Below are positions 10,583 through 17,862 of a DNA stretch of 17,862 bases, piece by piece (within the stretch, counting starts at the first letter, position 1; every line of letters starts with the position of its first letter). The position numbers and the translations under genes were made by a program. Where the stretch lies: the NCBI GenBank assembly GCA_933822405.4, contig CAKOGP040001798.1, forward strand, positions 1-17,862. Reading direction: 5' to 3'. The DNA comes from Cylindrotheca closterium (taxonomy: Eukaryota > Bacillariophyta > Bacillariophyceae > Bacillariales > Bacillariaceae). The notes beneath the pieces were generated by a model that worked only from the letters and a program-made list of their open reading frames with translations, had not been told where the DNA came from and ran no database searches.

Positions 10583-11379
10583 TCAAGTAACCTTGGCCAA
10601 GATACCGTCCAATCGTTTCGCTTGGTCGTTTTGAATAATATCCTTCTCTACCATGTAACGAACCACACCAATGGGACTACCACCACGCAGGAGCAGTTTC
10701 AATTCTGGACTACCATTGATTGTGTCCATAAATTCCTCCTTGAAGGATTCGGTGAAGCACTGAATGATTTGACCACGTTTCTTGGGAGGTGTGTCTTGCA
10801 ACAGTTTGTTCAATCCCACCACGTTTCGGCTCATGCCGACGGCCATGGCGGTTCCTACGGCTCCACCCACCGCGGCACCGACGGGTCCAGCCACCAAGGT
10901 TCCGGCCATGACTGACAGTCCAGCCGCAAGTCCTGCAGAATGAACAAGATCGAGTGAGTGAATGGGTGAATGGGTGAATGGGTGAGTGGATGAATGGGTG
11001 AGTGGATGAGTGAATATGATTGAGAATAAATACAAACAATCAAGAAGCTCATATCATTACAATAATAATGACCACTTACCAGCCTTGGTACTTGTTTGAA
11101 TGGTGACCTTGATTTCACGTTTGTTGGCCAAGTAGATGACTGCAATGAATGGACAAAGAGAGAGAGAGAGAGAGAGAGAGCGGTGAGCCGTGAGATCGAA
11201 CGATGGTGAAAGTGATATCAAGCATCAAGCATCAAGCAATAACTCAACCCGACACTCTGCTTATTTATTTAATTTCGCATTTGCTTACGATCTTCATAGT
11301 CTTTGGCATCATATTCACCAGAATCTATCTGTGCCTGAACCACAGCACTGTTACTTGGTTTACTGCTACCGCAACCCAT
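10583..11379 (-). CDS. C19orf12-like glycine-zipper membrane protein with N-terminal acylation signal
   Basis: Three exons on the minus strand (11379-11289, 11139-11080, 10932-10583) give 166 residues. Both introns have GT donors (GTAAGC and GTAAGT) and CAG acceptors, in phase 1. Residues 51-84 form a Gly/Ala-rich glycine zipper with a GPVGAAVGGAVG core. It is followed by a charged helical tail with the spacing seen in animal C19orf12 (zipper, then a 'LL..TPP' turn, then two helices). The human member is a mitochondrial/ER membrane protein linked to lipid homeostasis and neurodegeneration with brain iron accumulation; its biochemical role is unsettled. The start MGCGSSK fits an N-myristoylation signal (Gly2, Ser6, Lys7) with a palmitoylatable Cys3, so a plasma-membrane or endomembrane anchor is likely. 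This differs from what I know of the human protein. The start is set by this motif and by the phase of exon 1. The family call comes from recalled similarity and was not searched. Confidence 0.72.
10953..11013. repeat. Intronic minisatellite of GAATGGGT/GAGTGGAT units
   Basis: Short G/T/A-rich units (GTGAATGG, GTGAGTGG, GGATGA) repeat imperfectly through about 60 bp inside intron 2 of the C19orf12-like gene. On the coding strand this gives a C/T/A-rich tract just upstream of the 3' splice site. Length changes here could affect splicing. Confidence 0.85.
11157..11180. repeat. Dinucleotide microsatellite (AG)12
   Basis: Twelve perfect AG copies lie within intron 1 of the C19orf12-like gene. 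On the coding strand it reads (CT)12, a polypyrimidine tract ending about 17 nt before the intron's 3' end (acceptor AG at 11141-11140). Confidence 0.95.
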
Positions 11380-12021
11380 GACGAATATTGAAGTTTACGC
11401 GGTTATTCTCATCATACGATCATCGTTTCTTCCTGGATTTTTTGAATTTTCCTCTTGCGGTCATTGCCCGCTTGGAAGCGGGCGGCGGCGCGGGGAAGGC
11501 ATTTCAGTTTAAGTTTGCGACTCATACGACCATATAATGTATTACAGTATTACACATATTCAATATTCAATATATATTGTATGGAGCGAGGTGAACACAT
11601 AAAGTAATTAACCGTGCCGAATGAGGATAGAGTCACTTGTGAAAGCCCCAAGATGAGGAGACTAAGTGATGCGTATCCCTGATAGCGAATGCGGCTGATG
11701 AGCGAGCCATGCATATAACAGTCGACTGGAATTATCACAACTGACAACAACCGCACGGTTGCAATACGTAGGATGTATTCACATCTTCCAGTTGTGAAAA
11801 ATCGGCGGGGGGGGGGCAGAGCGACACGAGTGAGCGTTTTTGCGAAGCTGCAGCCAATTGTGCCTATCCAGCGCTAATATAGCCGGTTGTTATTACACTC
11901 GTTGGTATGGCTGCATCCAGCGTCCCTTGAATTGGCAACATTTCGGAAACAATTGCGAGCTGCGTATCCAAATAATATAGTACAAGCAGCAAAACATGAG
12001 TTTGTGATACGGACTTACATT
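11380..12021. other. Intergenic spacer between LRR gene 3' end and C19orf12-like gene
   Basis: About 640 bp separates two minus-strand genes. It should hold the 3'UTR of the LRR gene and the promoter of the C19orf12-like gene. A G homopolymer run lies near 11808-11817. No gene with a recognisable product is visible. If the LRR transcript has another 3' exon, it would lie in 11880-12000. Confidence 0.55.
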
Positions 12022-15000
12022 CTAAAGATTCGATCTCACAACACGACGAGACGACTTACATAGTGAGCAAGTATCGAGTGAGCTGGGAAGGGGAGGCACT
12101 GATCCTGTCAGTCGATTTTTGCCTGCGAAATAAAGTTATTGGGTGTGTTGTTAGTGGCTGTGCATTCCTATGAAAATGACGACGATAGTCGTTCAGTATT
12201 ATGCAGTTCCGATTGATTGTGACTTACCCAAGTCCAGAGACACCAACTTGGTCAGGCTTTTAATCGAGGTTGGGATATTTCCGCTCAATGAATTATCGGC
12301 TGATCATAGATGATTGCAGAAACAGAAATTGAGGAATGAAACGGAACAATAAGGCGGCAATGTATGTGTGAGGGTATACGTTGTCACATCATCGTCTTGA
12401 GGCAACAAACTGCGATCACGACTCACCCAACTTTAGCTTCGTCAACTGCCTCAAGCTTCCAATCGAAGAGGGCAGGGTTCCACTAAAATTATTTCCATCT
12501 GAGCAGATGGTGATTGAAAAAGCGAAAAGTGAGAAATCACAAGGAGAATTAAGGCGTCAAGGTGTGAGTGTGGGTTGACTATATGTATTGTCTTTTGGCG
12601 AACGGACCCGCAGCACAATATCATGGCTTACCCAATAGCACAACATTCAACCGGGTCAAGTTTCCAATCTCAGAGGGGATAGTTCCGTCTAATTGGCAGT
12701 ACCCTAAGCATTTCATTGTTGCAGAAACATAAAATGAGCAATATACGTTGCAGAAAAAAGACGTCATCTTGTTTTCCGACGACTTACACAACCACAGTCC
12801 AGTCAATTGCCTCAAGTTGCCAATTTCGGAGGGGAGGCTTCCTGTCAATTTATTCCCATCTGAGTATATGTATATGATTGGGGAAACATAAAAGTTGAGA
12901 TGATGTTGAAAGAAGAGAGACGCAAAGTATTAGGTGTGAGAGTTGGTTGACTGACTCAATATCGTCTTAGTGCAAATCACGATTAGGACTTACCAAATTG
13001 CATAGCAGTCAATAAGCTCAAATTGCCAATCTCAGATGGTAGACTTCCTCTCAATTGACTATCCTTCCCTATATTTTAATAAAAGCATGATGCGATTGTT
13101 CCAAAAACACAAAAGGTGAGAAATGAGACGGAAGAAGGCGGCGCCAAGAAGGTGCAATAGTACAAACTCGTCCAATCATGACTCACCTATTCGAAGTTCA
13201 GTCAACTGCCTCAAGTTGCCAATTGATGAGGGCAGGGTTCCTGTAAAATAATTCCCATCTGAGCGAATGATGATGATGATGATGATGATGATTGCAAAAA
13301 CGCGAAATGAGAGTTGGTATTGAACATGACGCTTGTGTGGCCGGAAGCCAAGCCACATTAGCATTGCTTACCCAATTGCACAACTTTCAATCGGGTCAAG
13401 TTGCCAATCTGAGAGGGGATGGTTCCGTGTAGATGGCAGTACCCTGAGCATTTCATGTCATTGTTGCAAAAACATAAAAGTGAGGAATCGTATGAGAAAA
13501 GGCGCCACGGTCCCGATACACGTCATCTTTCTTGCAATTGAGACTTACACAAGCGCAGCGTCGTCAACTGTCTCAAGTTGCCGATCGAAATTGGAATACT
13601 TCCTGTCAATTCATTGGCATCTATAAACATGTGATTGCAGAAACACAAGGTCACAAGGTCACAAGGTCACAAGGGAAAGAGAGGAAAAGGCGCCGCAAGG
13701 TATGAGTGCGCGGGCTCTTATTGTCTTGAGGCGAACTCAGATTGCACAGCTACTTACCCAATTCAAGGTGAGTCAACTGTCTCAAGTTGCCAATCGAAAC
13801 TGGAATGCTCCCTGTTAAGCTATTGTCATCTAACCATGTGATGATTGCAGAAACACAAAGTCACAAGAGAAAAAGGCGCCGCAAGGTATGAGTACGGGCA
13901 CTTATTGTCTCGAGACGGACTCAGATTGTATAGTAACTTACCCAATTCAAGGTGAGCCAATTGGCGCAAGTTGCCAATCGAGATTGGAATACTTCCTGTT
14001 AGCCCATTGTCCTCTGACCATATGATGATTGCAGAAACACAAAGTCACAAGGGAAAAGGGAAAAGGCGCCGAAAGGTATGAGTGCGCGCTCTTGTCGTGA
14101 GGCGATCTCAGATTGCACCTTGACTTACCCAATTCAAGGTGAGTCAATTGGCTCAAGTTGCCAATCATCGATGGGATGCTACCTGTCAGTCTGTTGGAAG
14201 CTATAAGATCACGACGTTGCATATGGGCAATGCATATGAGCGATCCAAGTGAAAATATGTCAGAAAGGATGCATGAAGTCCTGGTTGGTGTCATTGTGCG
14301 CGCAATACCTACGTAGACTCAGACTCTTTATGGGTCCCGGGCATTCATTCGCTGTTCCAGAGTACCAGCTACAGACGGGCTGTGACGACAGCCACTTATC
14401 GTTTTGGGACCAATTCTGCCCATTGTTGGAGAAATACAACACAGCCATCGAATACCGCTCCAACCATAGATAGTCACCATTTGGATCTTCTTCGTCCGGT
14501 TCCCAAGTGTCGGTACTAGCGAGCCAAACAAATGCTTTTTCATTGAGAGGAGTATAGTCTTTCAAGCTGTTTTGTACTTTGATGCTCCGAGGAATTGCAT
14601 TTTGCTTGCTTGTTGAAAGCTCTCCAGTCGACCTAAACTTGAAAAATATTAATGCACAACCAATGGCTAATCCAATAGCACACAAGGTAACAAAAAGAAC
14701 ACCGAACATTCTCCTCTTGCTGTCAGTTCTCTCGTCCTTTTCCTCGTCCTCATCTCCAAAGCCATCACGACCTGGTGGTGCTGGTGCGTTGTATTTAACG
14801 TATTCCACATGTGCAGTTATGATGCCATCTTCCTCATCATTCTGAGTATGCCGAGTAGCATTGCTGCTACACTCCACACTCCACGATGGAACAGTACCAG
14901 CATGGGTTGGAGTTTGCGAATTTGGTGCGTCATTCTCGGGTACTGGTATTGCAACATCAGTGGGCGATTGAAGATAACCATGTCGTGACATTGTTGAATC

Positions 15001-15186
15001 TCGGCCATCACTCCTGTGCTCTTCATCTCTTGTCGGAGCGGATGGTGGCGGCATCACTGCTAACGCTCCTTCCGCAACATTGATGCCCAAGTAATCTCCA
15101 ATGCTGTACGACGTGGTCTCACCATGGTTTTCTTCCAAATCATCCGAAGAGTCGGCCAATGAAAGAGTTTCTACTGGTGCGCTCAT
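12022..15186 (-). CDS. Type II membrane leucine-rich repeat protein, one LRR per exon
   Basis: Thirteen exons on the minus strand: 15186-14313, 14200-14129, 14013-13942, 13829-13758, 13620-13549, 13443-13372, 13258-13187, 13068-12994, 12859-12788, 12703-12632, 12498-12427, 12299-12228 and 12122-12022 (589 residues). Residues 1-157 are acidic, Ser/Pro-rich and probably cytosolic. KRR then a hydrophobic span (160-182) forms a signal anchor, so the C-terminal part should be extracellular. Residues about 245-290 (AVLYFSNNGQNWS...W...VCSW...C) match the N-terminal cap of plant/diatom LRR ectodomains. Eleven repeats follow (292-556) of the form LxLxxNxLTGxIPxxIGNLxxLT. Each is one 72-nt exon, except the 75-nt exon 8; every intron is phase 1. 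The last exon has a half repeat (GKNRLTGSVPPLPSSL) and a Cys-containing end. No kinase domain is present. A role in surface recognition or adhesion is plausible; the ligand is unknown. The start is the ATG before APVETLSL; in-frame ATGs further upstream are unlikely. The 3' end is uncertain because a GTAAGT lies just after CSL. Confidence 0.82.
12427..12859 (-). repeat. Duplicated three-exon LRR block, copy 2
   Basis: LRR exons 9-11 of the gene (12859-12788, 12703-12632, 12498-12427) parallel exons 5-7 (13620-13187). The first exon of each block ends in an unusual T instead of G, and the second begins GGTACTGCC. Exons 12703-12632 and 13443-13372 differ at about 9 of 72 positions by eye. The first introns also share AAGATGACGT and a TTTGCAACAATGA-type end. 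Confidence 0.75.
13187..13620 (-). repeat. Duplicated three-exon LRR block, copy 1
   Basis: This block spans LRR exons 5-7 and matches 12859-12427 in exon order, exon lengths, the odd T-ending first exon and the WYC junction. The two blocks are nearly equal in length (434 and 433 bp) although their intron lengths have drifted. Confidence 0.75.
13267..13290. repeat. Trinucleotide microsatellite (ATG)8
   Basis: Eight perfect ATG copies lie in the LRR-gene intron 13371-13259, close to its 3' splice site. On the coding strand it reads (CAT)8. Confidence 0.93.
13648..13676. repeat. 10-bp tandem repeat in an LRR intron
   Basis: About three copies of CAAGGTCACA lie in the intron 13757-13621. The neighbouring introns 13941-13830 and 14128-14014 carry a single related CAAAGTCACAAG at the same place, so this is a local expansion within duplicated introns. 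Confidence 0.8.
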
Positions 15187-15679
15187 CGTGTTCTTGCTTT
15201 CTTGTTTTCTTGTTTTCTTGCTTGGCAGGAGGAGATTGATAATACTCGGTGTATTATTGTGGAGCTCGTTTCGTTGAATGGAAACAATATTAATTATAAT
15301 ACCTACAGTACTTTTGTTTTTGTGCGTTGTTATTCTCAATCGCGCAAGCAGCATATATTTTATGATCGTAGATGTTGTACTTGGCACGTGCACGTCTGGG
15401 AGAAAATCCGCCTGTTAGATCGCAACGTACAAATTTGCTTATGGGAACTGCCAGCAGATCTTGGTTTCGCAAACACAATTATGCTCTCGATAACGCGACT
15501 GGGAAATAAGGAAAATAAGAGAAATGAATATGGAAATTGAAGCAGAGATACTGTATTGTTGCTGAATGATTTCAGACACCACCGCACCATCATCATCATC
15601 ATCATCATTATATCATCATCGTCATCGATATGTGTTTCGACCCCACCCAACTCCCCTTCTCTCTACCGTCTTCTCCATA
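15187..15679. promoter_or_regulatory. Divergent upstream region between LRR and AT-hook genes
   Basis: The LRR gene starts at 15186 (-) and the AT-hook gene at 15680 (+), so 493 bp holds both 5'UTRs and promoters. A GCACGTGC palindrome (G-box core) is at 15384-15391. A TCA/CAT-rich microsatellite (about 15588-15608) lies in the presumed 5'UTR of the AT-hook gene. A shared promoter is inferred from geometry only. Confidence 0.5.
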
Positions 15680-17392
15680 ATGGGGAATAGCACTGCAGTC
15701 AGACAACTTAGACGAGCATCTACTGCTAGTGCTAGTAGTAGCGACTCTTCTGACAGCTTGCAAGACGATCCACAAATAATGCAACAGATGAGTGATGTTG
15801 GTGATGGTGATGGTGATGTCACCTCTGCTTCGCCGACAATAAGTCCTAGGCGGAGCGCTCGAAAGAAGCAGGCACCCCGACGGTTACTGAACCAAGCTTT
15901 GGTGGGTGACAAAGTTATCGAATCTAAATTCGATGAATGCTGTGGTCTTGACCAACCCGGAAGGAACGTCGTCTTGGATGAAGAATTCATTGCTCAAAGG
16001 GAAGAAGAAGAAAACGGAAATGAAATATTCAGGTACTTCTTGAAGCCTGCTGGCTGGAAGTGCAGCATAAGCAACAAGCTGGATTCTAGTTATATTTACT
16101 TGGCGGAAGGGGAAACTACCATGACGGCTGAAGAAGGTGTCACAATGTTTCATAGCTACAAGGACATTTGGCGCAAATGGAAGTCGGATGCCGAGTTCAG
16201 AAAGATCTTTCGAGGAGATTACAGGCCTCCTCCCAGAGAGAAAATATTCCCACCTCGACGACTCGGGAGAGACCATCCCGGCAATCCTGGTTTAAGCAGT
16301 ACTAGACGCCCAGACGCTGAAGCAGAGGTGTCGAAACCAAAATCAAATAGTACTTCTTATGCTACTCCCAAGAGGCACTTGAAGCGTGGGCGCCCTCCGA
16401 GTAGCTCAAAGAAACTACCCGCTAAAAGACCCAAGTCAAAATCTACAAATGACGATACGTTATTTGCCTCACGGGCAGAAGGAAACATTGGATCCCAAAC
16501 GTCTGATTGCTCGTCGATCGATTCCATGGAACTTGCAGCTGCATTAGGGGGGTATCGTGGGTCCCCAGGCTTGGCGCTGGGTGACACGACGAAAGCAGCA
16601 CCAACAGCGCATACTACTCCTACTGCTGCTGCTGCTGCTACTACTGCCGCTACTGCCAAACGGCCACGTGGACGGCCTCCGAATAGCTCCAGCAAGGCAG
16701 CCGCCGAACAATCCAAATCGAATTCAAGAGATGATGATTTGTCGTCTCAATCGTCAAAGGCAGAAGGAAACTTAGAAGCAACAGTATCAGATTGCCCGTC
16801 GATCGATTCTATGGAACTTGCAGCTGCTCTGGGCGGACATGCACCTAACGAAGCGGCACCAGAAACTTCTGCCACTCCCAAAAAGAAACGTGGACGGCCT
16901 CCAAGTAGCTCAAAGAAACGATCGAGCGCCAAGCAATCCAAGTCAAAATCTACGTCTGGTGATAGGTCGGTTCCGCCACAGGCCGAATCTCCAGCTATAG
17001 GTGACGGCATGAAGAAAGTAGCACCAAAAGCTGATACCACCCCCAAAAGAAAGCACGGACGGCACAGCAGCTCCAAGAAACCACAAGCCAAACAATCCAA
17101 ATCTACAGATGGTTACACGTTGGTCGAATCACAGCCAGAATCACCAAAAGGTGATGACAGCCCTTCCATTGAGTCTATGGGAGATGCACATGGTGTAGGG
17201 GGTCATGATGTACCCCCAGCACCAATGGCATCAGTTTCAGTTCCACAGAAGGAGCTTTCGGAACCATCCCCAGCGGAACGAAAACGATTTCTGAAGCTTC
17301 AAAACGAAAAGATAATGCTGGAGATGGAACTCGAGAACGAGAGACTGAAACAGGAGCTTGCCAAGTGGCGCAAAGAAAATGGGGGTAGCTGA
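15680..17392 (+). CDS. AT-hook repeat DNA-binding protein with C-terminal coiled coil
   Basis: A single exon codes for 570 residues from the ATG at 15680. The open frame also allows an ATG at 15566, adding 38 residues partly encoded by a TCA/CAT microsatellite, which looks more like 5'UTR. Residues below count from 15566. There are three AT hooks (RGRP core, KRGRPP at 273-278, PRGRPP at 367-372, KRGRPP at 441-446) and a fourth degenerate one (KHGRHS, 496-501). AT hooks bind the minor groove of AT-rich DNA. Two repeats also carry the identical motif SIDSMELAAALGG. A basic PRRSARKK (94-101) is a likely nuclear signal. Residues 160-206 (KPAGW...YIYLAEGE...MFHSYKDIWRKW) have the layout of a folded domain, faintly like methyl-CpG-binding domains (PxGW...YYxxPxG...F.S..); this is weak. 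Residues about 570-605 form a charged coiled coil. A chromatin or transcription role is inferred. The start MGNSTAV could also be read as a myristoylation signal, but the AT hooks argue for the nucleus. Confidence 0.78.
   Translation: MGNSTAVRQLRRASTASASSSDSSDSLQDDPQIMQQMSDVGDGDGDVTSASPTISPRRSARKKQAPRRLLNQALVGDKVIESKFDECCGLDQPGRNVVLDEEFIAQREEEENGNEIFRYFLKPAGWKCSISNKLDSSYIYLAEGETTMTAEEGVTMFHSYKDIWRKWKSDAEFRKIFRGDYRPPPREKIFPPRRLGRDHPGNPGLSSTRRPDAEAEVSKPKSNSTSYATPKRHLKRGRPPSSSKKLPAKRPKSKSTNDDTLFASRAEGNIGSQTSDCSSIDSMELAAALGGYRGSPGLALGDTTKAAPTAHTTPTAAAAATTAATAKRPRGRPPNSSSKAAAEQSKSNSRDDDLSSQSSKAEGNLEATVSDCPSIDSMELAAALGGHAPNEAAPETSATPKKKRGRPPSSSKKRSSAKQSKSKSTSGDRSVPPQAESPAIGDGMKKVAPKADTTPKRKHGRHSSSKKPQAKQSKSTDGYTLVESQPESPKGDDSPSIESMGDAHGVGGHDVPPAPMASVSVPQKELSEPSPAERKRFLKLQNEKIMLEMELENERLKQELAKWRKENGGS
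16361..17200 (+). repeat. Four degenerate coding repeats built around AT hooks
   Basis: The pattern 'TPKR..RGRPPSSSKK..AKQSKSKS', then an acidic spacer, then 'SDCxSIDSMELAAALGG' recurs. The hooks start near 16382, 16664, 16886 and 17048. Units 1 and 2 are complete, unit 3 lacks the SIDSMEL part, and unit 4 has a decayed hook and a decayed SIESM motif. This indicates internal tandem duplication followed by divergence. Confidence 0.75.
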
Positions 17393-17862
17393 TTATAGGA
17401 TCTGGCGTTGTATTAATACTACATAATATAATACGTGCACGTGTACTCGCACTCTACTCACACCGCTATTTTTCGGCCATGTTATTACAAAAGGGAGGTG
17501 GATGCATTTTTAGTACGCATTAGGATAAATTAAAAATAGGATCTTTCCCAAGAATCTGTATTAGGTTGACTCGACTAAATGGTTCTTCATGCGTGACCCG
17601 TCTGCCAAAAGTTCTATGGGACATTTTTGAAAATGCACGCAGACATGGGTAATAAGTGTACCAGTCCCAGTGGTACCGGTAGGTAGACGTCATAATGAAG
17701 AATAATGAACTACCGGTACCAGCCAGGTAGCTGGTACCAGGACCCTCCGCAACTCGTCCGTCCTTCGTCGTTTTAAGGGGGATTTTGCGTATTGAATTTA
17801 CGGGGAGCGGATACATGATTCTTTAGGGGGAGTTGTTTAAAAGGGGGCATTACGGTTTTCCG
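17393..17862. other. Right-end intergenic region
   Basis: No gene is recognised. The stretch holds a CACGTG site (17438-17443), two TACCGGTA palindromes (17674-17681, 17711-17718) and a strong short hairpin (17715-17738). The minus-strand open frame at 17816-17520 has no recognisable features. Confidence 0.55.
17715..17738. other. Perfect inverted repeat with 9-bp arms and 6-nt loop
   Basis: GGTACCAGC (17715-17723) and GCTGGTACC (17730-17738) are exact reverse complements around CAGGTA. The arm overlaps a TACCGGTA palindrome at 17711-17718. It could form a hairpin in DNA or RNA; its role is unknown. Confidence 0.8.

Noticed and set aside
12022..12059. 38-nt terminal intron in the LRR gene
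   Set aside because: Much shorter than the other introns (84-149 bp), and it would leave only a stop codon after splicing. Kept only as an alternative in the findings.
12123..14312. Regularly spaced 72-bp similar segments read as a CRISPR or non-coding satellite
   Set aside because: Each segment is an in-frame LRR exon flanked by GT-AG introns in one phase, so coding explains the spacing.
15187..15393. Upstream in-frame extension (69 residues) of the LRR protein
   Set aside because: It is AT-rich, with Lys/Asn/Ile-rich residues unlike the following acidic Ser/Pro-rich domain, and includes the G-box-bearing spacer. The ATG at 15186 is more likely.
17520..17816. 98-residue minus-strand open frame at the right end
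   Set aside because: No recognisable domain; it overlaps palindromic non-coding DNA.

Overview
This window looks like nuclear DNA of a diatom, or at least a stramenopile. The genes carry short GT-AG introns (about 84-149 bp). A type II membrane LRR gene has one repeat per exon. One conserved 'RGLE' protein resembles a family I know from diatom genomes. A six-domain redox fusion starts with an ER signal peptide. Intergenic stretches are long and rich in microsatellites and small palindromes. The species cannot be named from the sequence.

Layout. 1-2261 is essentially non-coding, with two doubtful short open stretches. 2262-2855 (-) is the RGLE-type protein. 2856-5068 is non-coding, with a 13-copy GACT microsatellite and a 16-bp G-box palindrome in its last 530 bp. 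5069-10246 (+) is a five-exon gene for a predicted 1574-residue protein: signal peptide, DUOX-like animal haem peroxidase domain, DOMON, cytochrome b561, cytochrome b5, and an FAD/NAD(P)H reductase. 10583-11379 (-) is a three-exon C19orf12-like glycine-zipper protein with a Src-like N-terminal acylation signal; it converges on the previous gene. 12022-15186 (-) is a 13-exon type II membrane LRR protein. 15680-17392 (+) is a single-exon AT-hook protein, divergent from the LRR gene across a 493-bp shared upstream region. 17393-17862 is non-coding.

The centrepiece is the redox fusion. On one chain it holds what is needed to move electrons from cytosolic NAD(P)H through FAD, b5 haem, two b561 haems and possibly a DOMON haem to an extracellular peroxidase-fold domain. 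This is the DUOX layout (peroxidase outside, NAD(P)H dehydrogenase inside), but built on a CYBDOM/b561 membrane core instead of the NOX ferric-reductase core. Its peroxidase domain has Ser at the position of the distal His, while the proximal His is kept.

All gene models are hand-spliced. They rest on reading frame, consensus GT/AG sites and motifs that are restored across the junctions (for example the reductase GTGIAPM motif and the second b5 haem His).
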